Shown piece by piece: positions 49,095 to 63,864 of a stretch of DNA of 64,000 bases (position 1 is its first letter; every line of letters begins with the position of its first letter). The stretch lies in assembly GCF_025997855.1 (NCBI RefSeq), contig NZ_AP026560.1, positions 1,080,001-1,144,000 of the forward strand, given 5' to 3'. This DNA is from Deinococcus aetherius. Lineage in GTDB: Bacteria; Deinococcota; Deinococci; Deinococcales; Deinococcaceae. Made by a program: the position numbers and the translations under genes. The notes below the pieces were generated by a model. The model was not told the DNA's origin and did no database searches. It saw only the letters and a program-made list of their open reading frames with translations.

Positions 49095-49480
49095 GTGAAT
49101 GTCCCCAGCCTATGTCCCATCCATTCCTCATAACGGGAACTATCCGGCAATCTCCCTTCATGATTGCCGCCGTCAGGTCTGCGGCGTCACCTCCAGCGTC
49201 GGGGATGGAGGAAGCGCAGCCCCGTATGTGGGCGCGACAGCACCCCGGCCTGGTGGGCAACGGGAGTGCTGGTCTCGTGCGGTTCGGTTGCGTATTCGTG
49301 ACACACGGCCCAGCCGCTTTTGGTTAAATTTGGTTGAAAAGGTCGTCGAGCCACAGCAGGGTTGTGTGCCTCCTGGGCTCCTGACGCGAGCGGTCACGGG
49401 CGGGACCGTCGGTGACCGTCCTCTTCGTGCCCGCGCCCCAATTGCGACGCCCGTTCCGCCGTGAACAGAACGGCGTGCGA
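49095..49480. other. Intergenic region between the MHYT kinase and mutS
   Basis: No gene is seen. It holds the MHYT promoter, an AT-rich stretch with the tandem TTTGGTTAAA/TTTGGTTGAA (49319-49338), a CGGTCAC/GTGACCG hairpin (49391-49418), the right copy of the 38-bp repeat, and an inverted repeat CCGTTC (49451-49456)/GAACGG (49468-49473) just upstream of the mutS -10. Confidence 0.6.
49422..49459. repeat. 38-bp direct repeat, copy right of the MHYT kinase gene
   Basis: This matches 47521-47558 in the same orientation and also follows a hairpin. It lies 22 bp before the mutS -10. Confidence 0.75.
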
Positions 49481-49486
49481 TATTCT
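49481..49486 (+). promoter_or_regulatory. mutS -10 hexamer (leaderless)
   Basis: TATTCT ends 6 nt before the ATG at 49493 and there is no Shine-Dalgarno, so this start is preferred over upstream in-frame codons. An 11-bp-spaced inverted repeat overlaps the -35 area. Confidence 0.75.
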
Positions 49487-49492
49487 CGACCC

Positions 49493-52035
<2,543 letters not shown>

Positions 52036-52039
<4 letters not shown>

Positions 52040-52469
52040 GTCTTGCCCCCTGGCCGGTCACGCTCGCTACACGGCAAGGCTGGGCTGTGGTGGCTGATTT
52101 TGAAGAGGTTGCCATCAAACGCCCAGACGGCCTGTATTGGCGCGTCGGCTCGATGTACGGCAATCCACAGGCTGCACTTCTGACGATGGCTGGCAAATAC
52201 GCGGTGGTCGTCGGGACTGGCTTCATCGCCACCGATCTCAGCCGTTTCGGAGAGCCAATCCGAGATGCGGAAGTGTGGGAAAAGTCGGCTGCGGTTCATT
52301 GCCTCGCCCAACCGGGTGTCTTCTGGTCGTTCGAGGCCGTCTATGAACCTGGGGAGGAAGGTGTGGTGCGATTGGTTGCCGACGTTTACGACAAGCGCGC
52401 AGGTATCTACGAATTGAGATTGCCCGACCTCACCCTCACTCCTCTTCTCACACGCTCCGAGTCCCCATC

Positions 52470-52473
<4 letters not shown>
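52036..52473 (+). CDS. Unknown gene inserted between mutS and mutL
   Basis: The 145-residue protein has alternating beta strands (WAVVADFEEVAIKRPDGLYWRVG, YAVVVGTGFIATDLSRFG, FWSFEAVYEPGEEGVVRLVADVYD) and no catalytic motif, signal or membrane segment that I recognise. Base use is visibly less GC-rich than mutS and mutL. Both ends overlap by ATGA, so it is translated with both repair genes. The sequence resembles small immunity or beta-barrel accessory proteins only in general form. Function unknown. Confidence 0.7.
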
Positions 52474-54131
<1,658 letters not shown>

Positions 54132-54161
54132 GGGGAACCGGGGGGGACGCGGTCCGGTCCC

Positions 54162-56480
54162 TCAGTCGCTTCCTCCCGCCAGAGCGGCGGGTGCCGGAGG
54201 AAGGGCGGACTCCCGGGCGTCGCCCCCCGGGTCCAGGAACGGAGCCGGACGCCCGAACAAGAAGCCCTGGCCCAGGTCGCAGCTCAGGGAAAGAAGCGTC
54301 TCGGTCTGGTGGGGCTCCTCGACGCCCTCGGCCACGACGATCAGGCCTAGGCTGTGGGCCAGCGTGACGACGGCCTGCACGAACATCGGACCGTGCATCT
54401 TCACCCCGTTCACGAAGGAGCGGTCCACCTTCAGAACCTGCACCGGAAGCTGCTGAAGGTAACTCAGGCTCGAATACCCGGTGCCGAAGTCGTCGAGGGC
54501 GACCCGCACGCCCAGGGCGTTCAGGGCCCGCAGCTTGTCCGCCGAACCGGGAATGTCGCTGATCAGGGCGCTTTCGGTCAGTTCCAGCATCAGCACCTCG
54601 CCCGGCACGTCTTGGGCGGCGAGCAGTGACCGGATGCCCGCGACGAACCCCTCGCGCGCGAATTGCAGGGCCGAGACGTTCACGGAGATGTACCGCGCTG
54701 TCTCCCCAGCCTGGCGCCAGGTCCGGGCCAGCGCCAGCGCCTCGCGCAGCACCCACTCGCCGAGGGGCTCGATCAGGCCGTGCGCCTCGGCCACCGGGAT
54801 GAATTTGGCGGGTGGCACCGGGCCGAGCACCGGGGACGTCCAGCGCAACAGCGCCTCGTACCCCACCACCCCCGCGTCGGTGAGCCGGACGATGGGTTGA
54901 TAGTGGACCTGGAACTCGGCCCGGGTGAGGGCCTGCCTCAGGTGGCTGTCGAGCTGCACCTGTTCCAGGGCCGCCTCGGTGTCCCGCTCGTCGAACCAGC
55001 GCCAGGTGTTCTTGCCCTGCCGTTTGGCCTGGTACATGGCGATGTCCGCCTGCTTGATCGCCGAGGCGGCGTCGTCCGTGTCCCGGGGGCAGAGGGTGAG
55101 GCCCACGCTCGCGGTCAGAAAGACCGCCTGCCCCTGGACCCGCAGGGGGGCCGCCACCGCCCGCAGCAGCGCCTCGGCGGTCCTGACCGCCTGGCCTGCC
55201 CCCCGCAGCCCGGTGAGGACCACCACGAACTCGTCGCCCCCCACCCGCGCCAGGATGTCGCCCTCGCGCACGGCCCCCGAGAGCCGGACGGCCATCTCGC
55301 GCAGCACGGTGTCCCCGGCCGGGTGGCCCAGCGAGTCGTTGACGAGCTTCATGCGGTCGAGATCCAGAAACAACACGGCCACCAGCCGCCGGTGCTCCCG
55401 GGCGTCCGCGATGGCCCCCGCGAGGTACGCCTGGAGGTGAAGCCGGTTGTACAGCCCCGTCAGGGGGTCGTGCTCCGCCTGGTGGGCGAGTCGGCGGTGC
55501 AGCCGGGTGTTGTCGATCAGGCCCAGCACCTGCCGCACGAGGACGAGCAGGGTCACGACGCCCACGGTGGGGTCGATCCCCACATCCCGCCCCAGGCCGG
55601 GGCTGTGCAGCAGGAAAAACAGCGCGTAGGTCACCACGATGGCTGCGTTCGGGACCAGAAGCTGGAGGTGAACCATGCGGGTGCTGGGTAACCTGGCCCG
55701 CCTCTGCGCCTCCCGCGCCTCTCCCGGACGGCTGGCCGAGGCCGCCAGGCCGAAGAACACCGCCCCCCACACCCAGAAGGCGTCGATGGGCTGGGCCAGC
55801 TCGTACAGCTCCTTGCTCGTGCGGTAGGCGTAGATCAGGTCACCCAGCAAAAACAGCACCAGGCCCAGCGCCAGGGTCAGGAGCTGGCGGGCCGAGAGGT
55901 GCCGGGGTCGCCACAGGATCAGGCCCAGCAGCAGCGCGCACAGCAGCAGGTCGGTCGCCGGGTAGGCGAGCGCGATGGAGAGTTCGAAGGGTTGCCCCGC
56001 GTACCCCTCGGCCGTCGCCCGGGCGTCGAGGACCCACAGCAGGTCGCCGACCGCCAGCACGACGATGACGATATCGAGCAGGAAAGAGGCGTTTTGCAGC
56101 CGACCGTAGGTGTGGCGCGGAAAGTGCAGCAGGCTGAGCAGGAAGCAGGGCGCCAGCGCGAGAAAGCCCACGTCCGCGAGCGACGGAAAGGGAATGGTCC
56201 CCGTGGTGAGGTTGAGGTAGGTGTACACCACCTGTCCCAGCCCCCAGCACAGGATGCCCAGGCCCAGCCACCTCCAGGCCCGGCGCTCGGGCCCGGTGTG
56301 GTGCCGCGCCGCCCCAAGGGCCAGCCCGGCGCTGAGCCCGTAGATCGGGAAGAAGACGAAGTTGCCCAGGTAGGGCCGCAGGGCCTCCGGCTCAGCCCCG
56401 CCGAGCACCCACAGCAGGTGGAGGGTCGCCAGGCCGACCAGGGCCGCGAGCATCCCGTGTTGCCGCCAGGAGAGCTTCAT
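54162..56480 (-). CDS. Membrane GGDEF-EAL cyclic-di-GMP enzyme
   Basis: The 772-residue protein has about nine N-terminal membrane helices (to about residue 310), then a GGDEF domain with intact RVGGDEF and an upstream RxxD inhibitory site (REGD), then an EAL domain starting near 525 with YEALLRW, the LELTES and DDFGTGYSS metal motifs and a late VVAEGVEE. All key residues of both activities are present, so it may make or degrade c-di-GMP. Start at 56480 lacks a strong ribosome-binding site. Confidence 0.93.
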   Translation of the reverse strand: MKLSWRQHGMLAALVGLATLHLLWVLGGAEPEALRPYLGNFVFFPIYGLSAGLALGAARHHTGPERRAWRWLGLGILCWGLGQVVYTYLNLTTGTIPFPSLADVGFLALAPCFLLSLLHFPRHTYGRLQNASFLLDIVIVVLAVGDLLWVLDARATAEGYAGQPFELSIALAYPATDLLLCALLLGLILWRPRHLSARQLLTLALGLVLFLLGDLIYAYRTSKELYELAQPIDAFWVWGAVFFGLAASASRPGEAREAQRRARLPSTRMVHLQLLVPNAAIVVTYALFFLLHSPGLGRDVGIDPTVGVVTLLVLVRQVLGLIDNTRLHRRLAHQAEHDPLTGLYNRLHLQAYLAGAIADAREHRRLVAVLFLDLDRMKLVNDSLGHPAGDTVLREMAVRLSGAVREGDILARVGGDEFVVVLTGLRGAGQAVRTAEALLRAVAAPLRVQGQAVFLTASVGLTLCPRDTDDAASAIKQADIAMYQAKRQGKNTWRWFDERDTEAALEQVQLDSHLRQALTRAEFQVHYQPIVRLTDAGVVGYEALLRWTSPVLGPVPPAKFIPVAEAHGLIEPLGEWVLREALALARTWRQAGETARYISVNVSALQFAREGFVAGIRSLLAAQDVPGEVLMLELTESALISDIPGSADKLRALNALGVRVALDDFGTGYSSLSYLQQLPVQVLKVDRSFVNGVKMHGPMFVQAVVTLAHSLGLIVVAEGVEEPHQTETLLSLSCDLGQGFLFGRPAPFLDPGGDARESALPPAPAALAGGSD

Positions 56481-56653
56481 GCGCAGGCCCGGCCTCTTCG
56501 GGGGAGCAGGAGGGGGAGGAAGCGTCGCACGAGGATGCGCCTACGATGCCGTCCGGGGCGTCACGGGCGCCTTACAGCAAGACGCCCGCGCTCTTGAAGT
56601 TCGGCGGCCCGCCTCCCCCACGTCTTTCCCCCGCGCCCCGTATCCTGTCCCCC

Positions 56654-58089
<1,436 letters not shown>

Positions 58090-58093
<4 letters not shown>

Positions 58094-59223
58094 TTGCCGG
58101 TCAGTGCGTAGACCTTCAGGCGACCGTCGCCCGACGCGGTGAGCAGGTGGTCTCCCTCACGGCTGACGGCGAGAGAGGGCCACATCTGCACGTTTCCCGG
58201 CCTGCTGGCAAAGGGGGTCCAGGGCGTCGGCGGCGTCCCCACCCGTTCCAGATCGGCCCGGACGACCCGCCCGTCCGTCTGGGCCGCGTACAGCACGTTG
58301 TTCGGTGCAATCTCCACGTCCGTGACCTGCACGCCAGGAGTAGGCATGTCAATCCGGGTCACCTGCTGGCCACTCCCCGTTCGCCAGATCGACACGCCTG
58401 CGCTGTCCTCGTCCGCCGCCACGAAGCGCCCGTCCGGGCTGAACGTGGGGGCGTCGGCGTACGTGAGTTTGCCCTCACGTTTCAGGCTTTGCAAACCTCC
58501 GGCGGCCACGTTCCAGACCCGGACCTCGCGCCCGCAGGAGAAGGCAAGCTTCGTGCTGTCGGGGCTCCAGGCGATCCCGCTGGGCCAGGCACCCGGTCCA
58601 CGCAGGCAGTCGGCGGGCTGCTGGGGCAGGGCCCCCAGGCGGCGCGAGAGGTCAGAGGCCCACAGCTCTGCCCGGTACTCCGCCCCGACCGTCACCACCG
58701 AGCGCCCATCCGGGCTGATGTGGAGGCTGAAGAACTGGCCCGGCAGCGTCCTGAGCAGCCTTCCGCTGCGGGCGTCCCAGCGGCGCAGGCCCGTCTGGTC
58801 GGCCGTCAGCAAGAAGCGGCCACCAGGGGTGAAGCCGGTGTCGAAGATGAACTCGGTGTCCTGCCCACAGGCCAGAACCCGCGTGAGGGCACCGTTTAAC
58901 GCCGTCACTTTTCGCCCTGCCGTCACGTCCCACACGGCGACCTGACACTTGTCGAAGTCCAGTTGCACAGCCAGGACGCGGCCATCCGGCGTCACGAGGG
59001 GGGAACGAAGCTTGCTGTTGCCGGGGAACTTCACGGCGCGGGGCGATCCCTGCCGGGGTAGGAGCACCGCTGCCGCACCGTCATAGTCCACGGCAACGGT
59101 GCGCTGGGCGTCCACATGGAAGGCCCACCGGGCGTTGGGGTGAGTCACCCTCTGGAGGGGCGCGGGCAGCGGTGCCGGAACGGAGGCACCGAGCGCGAGC
59201 AGGAGGGGCAGAAGGAGGCGCAT
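58090..59223 (-). CDS. Secreted WD40-like beta-propeller protein
   Basis: The 377-residue protein has a signal peptide (LLLPLLLALGASVPAP) and repeated propeller blades with phrases such as TPDGRVLAVQLD, VAVWDVTAGRKV, FTPGGRFLLTADQTGLRRWDARSGRLL, SPDGRSVV and SPDSTKLAFS. It probably scaffolds or binds a periplasmic/extracellular partner. TAGACT (59232-59237) ends 8 nt before the ATG at 59223; an upstream extension would cross this promoter. Confidence 0.8.
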
Positions 59224-59347
59224 GACAGGGCAGTCTAGATTGTCCCTCTGACCTGCCCCTGAACTTTTCCTGCTGCCCTCGGCTCGCCATCCGCCACCCC
59301 GCACCCCGTACAATGCCTCCAAACGACCGTTAGGAGGCGTAGAGAAG

Positions 59348-59767
<420 letters not shown>

Positions 59768-59768
59768 C

Positions 59769-60953
59769 GTGAGCGAACCCGCCCGCGCCCGGACCCCGGC
59801 CCTCGCCCCCACCTTCTCCCTCGGGCGGCTCGTGCCCCTCTACCTGGCCCAGGCCCTCGCCACGGGGGCCACGACTGTCAGCACCATCCTCGCCTCGCTG
59901 GTCATGAGCAGCCTGGGGCGCGAGAGCCTGTCGGGGCTGCCGAGCACCCTCATCAGCGCGTCGGCGGCCCTCTCGGCGGGGTTGTTCGGGGCGCTGATGC
60001 TGCGCTCGGGGCGGCGGGTGGGGCTGGGTGCGGCCTTCTCGCTGGGGGCGGTGGGCGCGGTGCTGGGCTTCCTGGGGGCGCGGGCGGCCCTCACGCCCGT
60101 CTTTCTGCTGGGTGCGGCGATGATGGGCGCGGCGCAGGGCGGCTACCAGCAGGCCCGCTACGCCGCCGCCGAGAGCGTCCCCGAATCCAGGCGCGGCACG
60201 GCCCTGGGTCTCCTCATGCTGATGAGCGTCCTGGGCTCCTTCCTGATAACCGGGTTCTCGGGCGGCGTGGAGGCGCTGGGAGAGCGTCTGGGCACCTCCG
60301 CCGAGGTCGCCGGGTGGCTCGTCGGCGGGGGACTGCTGGGGGTGGCGGCCCTCCTGATCCTCGCCTGGACGCCCGTTCGGGCTCCCGCGCAGGTGACGGC
60401 GAAGGCGCGGCTCTCCGTCCGCGAGGCCTTCGCCGTGCCCGGGGTCCGCCCCACCGCCCTCGCGCTCGCCACCGCGCAGGGGCTGATGGTCACGCTGATG
60501 AGCCTGACCCCGCTGCGGGCGCACCACATGGGGGTGGAGCATACGGGCGTCGCCGCGCTGATCTCCGGGCACATCGCGGGCATGTTCGCCTTCGGCTGGC
60601 TCACGGGCTCCCTGATCGACCGGCTGGGCGTGCGGTTCGGGTACGTGGGCGGCTCGCTGCTCCTCGTCCTCGCCGCGCTGAGCGCCACGTTGCCCGGGGC
60701 CGTGTGGCTGGGCGTCTCCATGTTCGTCCTGGGGCTGGGCTGGAACCTCGCCTTCGTCTCCGGCAGCAAGGCGCTGGCCCAGTGGCCCGCCGCGCAGGGC
60801 GTGACCGACGGCCTGGGCTACGTCGCCGCCGGGGCGGGGACCCTCGTCGGTGGTCTGGTGATCGCCCGCGCGGGCTTCCCCGTCCTCGCCCACACCTGCG
60901 CCGTACTGGCGCTGCTGCCGCTGGTGAGCGCGTGGCGGGTGGGGAGGGGGTAG
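59769..60953 (+). CDS. MFS transporter co-transcribed with the B12-binding protein
   Basis: The 394-residue protein has 12 helices, an Ala/Gly-rich N-terminal half with ARAALTPVFLLGAAMMGAAQGGYQQARYAAAE and a motif A-like GSLIDRLGVRFGYVGG after helix 8. It belongs to the broad MFS_1 group. GTG start one base after the preceding stop. The substrate is unknown; linkage to a B12 protein suggests an organic acid or cobamide-related compound only weakly. A strong bidirectional terminator follows. Confidence 0.82.
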   Translation: MSEPARARTPALAPTFSLGRLVPLYLAQALATGATTVSTILASLVMSSLGRESLSGLPSTLISASAALSAGLFGALMLRSGRRVGLGAAFSLGAVGAVLGFLGARAALTPVFLLGAAMMGAAQGGYQQARYAAAESVPESRRGTALGLLMLMSVLGSFLITGFSGGVEALGERLGTSAEVAGWLVGGGLLGVAALLILAWTPVRAPAQVTAKARLSVREAFAVPGVRPTALALATAQGLMVTLMSLTPLRAHHMGVEHTGVAALISGHIAGMFAFGWLTGSLIDRLGVRFGYVGGSLLLVLAALSATLPGAVWLGVSMFVLGLGWNLAFVSGSKALAQWPAAQGVTDGLGYVAAGAGTLVGGLVIARAGFPVLAHTCAVLALLPLVSAWRVGRG

Positions 60954-60970
60954 GGGAGCAGCGGGCCGAC

Positions 60971-61009
60971 GGCGAGGGCCGCCTTCCCACCCGGGGGGCG
61001 GCCCTCGCC
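60971..61009. terminator. Bidirectional terminator between MFS and MHYT genes
   Basis: A perfect 13-bp stem (60971-60983 with 60997-61009) with a 13-nt loop lies midway between two convergent stop codons. Confidence 0.75.
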
Positions 61010-61026
61010 ATTGGCGGAAAGCGAGC

Positions 61027-61818
61027 CTACTTCGTGGGTGCGGGGGCGAGGCTGGCGTCCATCAGGAGCTTGGTCACGGTCAGGCTGAGGAGCATGATGG
61101 AGACCACGCTGATCACCAGGGCCAGGAAGTCGGTATCCACGCCGCCCGCCGCCTGGTACATCATCTCGTCGTCGACCACGTTGAACTGCCAGGCGGCCAT
61201 GCCGGTGTAGTGCATGGCCACGATGGCCCCGCCCATCACCAGGCCCGCCGCCAGCTTGAGGCCCGCCAGCGCGGGGGTGGACAGCCGGGTCGCCCCGCTG
61301 CTCGACACCAGCCGGAACAGGTAGAACGCCGCCATGCTCGCCCCCACGGCGATCACCACCGAGAGCACGAAGGGCACCGGGCGCACCGCCACCTCGGTTC
61401 CCGGCACCTGGAAGGCGAACATGCCCAGGTAGTGCATCAGGACGATCCCGCTGCCCGACACCAGCCCGGCCAGCAGCAGGCGGGGCAGCCGCAGCGGCCC
61501 CCCGTGGAGGATGAGCAGGGCGGGGTACATCAGGGCCGCCGCCAGAATCCCCGACAGAATTGTCAGCGGCAGGTTGTAGCTCACGGTCGCCGACACCTGG
61601 AAGGCCAGCATCCCGACGAAATGCATCGCCCAGATGCCGTATCCCAGCAAGAAGGCCTGCGCCAGCAGCCAGACCCGGCCCCGGCTCTGCGCCGGACGCT
61701 GGCCCGCGCGGGCGGCGACCTCCAGCGACACGTACGACGCCAGCGCCGCGATGACGTAGGACAAAACGATGTAGAAGACGCTCCAGTCGTAGGACAGAGC
61801 GTGGTGCATATGGTCCAT
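61027..61818 (-). CDS. Stand-alone MHYT-domain membrane sensor
   Basis: The 263-residue protein consists of the seven-helix MHYT domain alone, with MHFVGM, MHYLGM and MHYTGM at the expected spacing, proposed to bind copper and sense diatomic gases. It lacks any output domain, unlike the MHYT kinase at 47577-49094, so it would need a partner. AAGGAG is 8 nt before the ATG. Confidence 0.88.
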   Translation of the reverse strand: MDHMHHALSYDWSVFYIVLSYVIAALASYVSLEVAARAGQRPAQSRGRVWLLAQAFLLGYGIWAMHFVGMLAFQVSATVSYNLPLTILSGILAAALMYPALLILHGGPLRLPRLLLAGLVSGSGIVLMHYLGMFAFQVPGTEVAVRPVPFVLSVVIAVGASMAAFYLFRLVSSSGATRLSTPALAGLKLAAGLVMGGAIVAMHYTGMAAWQFNVVDDEMMYQAAGGVDTDFLALVISVVSIMLLSLTVTKLLMDASLAPAPTK

Positions 61819-62054
61819 TCCCGATCTCCTTCTGATCGCCCCTGACGAGGCGGATGGAAGGAGCGTAGGTTCCCGGCACGCACGGAGGTCTTACAACGTC
61901 GAACGAACAGCCCTCATGAAGTGGAGGTATGCCTGGCCGCAGGCTTCATCGAACTGAGCCGGGTGTCCCCGAGTTCCGGGCCTTCCGCGTGGCTCAACCC
62001 TTGAAGCAGACGCCATGACCACGCCTGTGTCGTCCGGGAGACACACCCAGATTT
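61819..62054. other. Non-coding region between the MHYT gene and the tRNA-Ser island
   Basis: No gene is seen. It contains the MHYT promoter area and marks the left border of the tRNA-Ser repeat region. Confidence 0.5.
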
Positions 62055-62145
62055 GGGCGGAACGGGAGGGATTTCGAACCCTCGGTAAGGTTGCCCCTAT
62101 TCATGCTTCCCAGGCGTGCCCCTTTAACCCCTCGGGCACTGTTCC
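62055..62145 (-). pseudogene. Decayed tRNA-Ser copy 1
   Basis: It aligns along its full length with the intact tRNA-Ser at 63729-63818, including about 14 bases of 5' flank. It has an extra base in the T-loop, a mismatch in the anticodon stem, an anticodon changed to GGG, a mismatch in the acceptor stem and CCC instead of CCA at the end. No promoter is visible upstream. It is treated as non-functional. Confidence 0.8.
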
Positions 62146-62184
62146 AGCGGTGGACAGAGGAGTGGAGGAGGGGAACGCCTCACA

Positions 62185-62238
62185 TTGCCCTGCTCCAAGT
62201 GGGGTGCCTATACTGGTCAGCACTGGTCAGGGGGTTGA
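62185..62238 (+). promoter_or_regulatory. Toxin-antitoxin promoter with direct-repeat operator
   Basis: TTGCCC (62185-62190) and TATACT (62209-62214) are 18 bp apart. The tandem words ACTGGTCAG (62212-62220 and 62222-62230) overlap the -10 and start, as expected for autorepression by the antitoxin. Confidence 0.75.
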
Positions 62239-62239
62239 G

Positions 62240-62485
62240 ATGAAGGAAGCTTGGCAACTTCAGGAGGCGAAAGCGCACTTCAGCGAATTGGTGGAGGCTG
62301 CCTTGCAGAAGGGACCACAGACCGTGACGAGGCGCGGCGAGAAGGCTGTGGTGGTGCTGGCCCACAGTGAATTTATGCGACTGACTCAGGCAGAGAAGAC
62401 GTTGGATGAGGCGCTGAGCGGAGCGCCGGAAGAACTCGTCTTTGAGCGTGACCGTACGCCCGTTCCTGCGGTCACATTGGAGTGA
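62240..62485 (+). CDS. Phd/YefM-type antitoxin
   Basis: The 81-residue protein has the Phd/YefM start WQLQEAKAHFSELVEAALQKGPQTVTRRGEKAVVVLAHSEF, which forms the DNA-binding dimer, and a short acidic C-terminus to wrap the toxin. The ATG at 62240 follows the promoter and repeats. Its TGA overlaps the toxin ATG (TGATG). It neutralises the toxin and probably represses its own promoter. Earlier in-frame codons run through the decayed tRNA and are rejected. Confidence 0.9.
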   Translation: MKEAWQLQEAKAHFSELVEAALQKGPQTVTRRGEKAVVVLAHSEFMRLTQAEKTLDEALSGAPEELVFERDRTPVPAVTLE

Positions 62486-62916
62486 TGTTCCTCCTCGACA
62501 CGAACGTCGTCAGCGAACGCAGCCGTCCCCAGCCCGACGAGCGCGTTCTTTCTTGGCTCCGAACGCATAAGGTCGGGGAGACGTACCTCAGCGTCATCAC
62601 CCTGGCCGAGTTGGAGCAGGGAATCATCCGACTTGGGAGCACCAAGCGGGCGGCGGAACTGCGGGCGTTTCTTGGTGGCGTAGAAGTGCAGTTTGCGGGG
62701 AGGGTCCTGAGCATCGACCGGGCGGTAGCGCGAACCTGGACGAGCATGACGGCTGGGGCCATCGCGGCGGGCAGGCCACCGGGCTACGCGGACTCGCTGA
62801 TCGCCGCGACCGCCCTCACGCACGGCCTGACCGTCGTAACACGGAACATCCCGGACTTCGAGGCGGTGCTTGGCTGTGACCGTCTCGTGAATCCCTGGGA
62901 AGCGCCCAACCCTTGA
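62485..62916 (+). CDS. VapC-family PIN-domain toxin
   Basis: VapC toxins cut RNA, often tRNA. The 143-residue protein has the PIN-domain acids: D5 in [11 protein letters not shown] in LAELEQGI, D in [11 protein letters not shown] and the TRNIPDF end. Coupled to the antitoxin by TGATG; a GTG three bases upstream is an alternative start. The pair lies between two degraded tRNA-Ser copies, consistent with mobile cargo. Confidence 0.92.
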   Translation: MFLLDTNVVSERSRPQPDERVLSWLRTHKVGETYLSVITLAELEQGIIRLGSTKRAAELRAFLGGVEVQFAGRVLSIDRAVARTWTSMTAGAIAAGRPPGYADSLIAATALTHGLTVVTRNIPDFEAVLGCDRLVNPWEAPNP

Positions 62917-62944
62917 GGCCGCCCCCTCCCTGCCCCAAACGAAA

Positions 62945-62979
62945 GTGCCTGCGGTGTCCGGGGAGGGACGCACAGGCAC
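62945..62979 (+). terminator. Hairpin after vapC
   Basis: GTGCCTG (62945-62951) pairs with CAGGCAC (62973-62979), with an inner GTCC/GGAC pair, then GGGCTTT. It lies 28 bp past the toxin stop. Confidence 0.6.
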
Positions 62980-62985
62980 GGGCTT

Positions 62986-63075
<90 letters not shown>

Positions 63076-63213
63076 GAAGACCTATCTTTGTCCGTGCGGG
63101 CGTTCTCATTTCCCATCGTTGCCCACGCTGCGCCCTCCACGCGCTCCTGCCGTTGATCAACGCGTGAAGGATGGAAAGGACTAAAGTGTTGAAAAGTCGG
63201 AAGGATAAGTCTT

Positions 63214-63657
63214 ATGGGAAAATCTGCTAGTCAAAAACAGGCTCTTAAACATCAAGTCGCTTGGAAAAGTAATGGGAAATGTTACTATTGTGGTAGTGTT
63301 CCTGATGAATATACGGGGGCTGGGAAGGATGGAATAGGAGGCCATCTTGAGCACCAAGACCCGTATTTACCTTACGAGGAATATTGGAGTCCGAGGAATC
63401 TTGTTCTCTCGTGTTGGACCTGTAACGAGGAAAAGGGTTATGGCCGCCTCCCTGGTGTTAGGGGTCCAAATGTAAACCTTAATTCAGAACAATATCTGGA
63501 TTTGGTAAGAAGGCGCCGAGAGGACCCAAATTATTTGTTTTACGGAATGCGTCTATTAGCTCTAAGACGTGCAATGTACGAGGCGGAGTCCGACTCTGAC
63601 GTTCGTTCAGAAATACGTTCTCCATGGTACAAAGTTGAGCTTCCCGAGGAAAGTTGA
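63214..63657 (+). CDS. AT-rich HNH endonuclease gene
   Basis: The 147-residue protein has a zinc-finger HNH site: C23xxC26, H44/H47 in GGHLEHQDP, N62 and C67xxC70 in NLVLSCWTCNEEKG. It would be a DNA nuclease. AAGGAT lies about 7 nt before the ATG. The gene is strikingly AT-rich against the window (roughly 43-45% GC by eye), a sign of recent transfer. It sits between an intact and a broken tRNA-Ser gene with no companion. Confidence 0.88.
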   Translation: MGKSASQKQALKHQVAWKSNGKCYYCGSVPDEYTGAGKDGIGGHLEHQDPYLPYEEYWSPRNLVLSCWTCNEEKGYGRLPGVRGPNVNLNSEQYLDLVRRRREDPNYLFYGMRLLALRRAMYEAESDSDVRSEIRSPWYKVELPEES

Positions 63658-63688
63658 AACTATTTAGACAAAAGAGGCCTTTAAAAGT

Positions 63689-63721
63689 AGAAGCGCCGCA
63701 ATTATTTACTGCGGCGCTTCT
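63689..63721. terminator. Bidirectional terminator between HNH and tRNA-Ser genes
   Basis: A perfect 12-bp stem (63689-63700 with 63710-63721) with a 9-nt loop. On the minus strand it is followed by ACTTTTAAA, suiting the tRNA; it also ends the plus-strand HNH gene. Confidence 0.85.
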
Positions 63722-63728
63722 GTCTAGG

Positions 63729-63823
<95 letters not shown>

Positions 63824-63828
63824 CGAAC

Positions 63829-63857
63829 AGGTTAGCGGAGAAGGCGGCGAAAAGCAA
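63829..63857 (-). promoter_or_regulatory. tRNA-Ser promoter
   Basis: TTGCTT (63852-63857) and TAACCT (63829-63834) with a 17-bp spacer, ending 10 nt before the tRNA 5' end. Confidence 0.7.
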
Positions 63858-63864
63858 ACCCTGC

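Noticed and set aside
49108..49133. RDRM-like site near mutS (TATG...CATAA)
   Set aside because: The half-sites are spaced several bases too far apart and lie about 360 bp from the mutS promoter.
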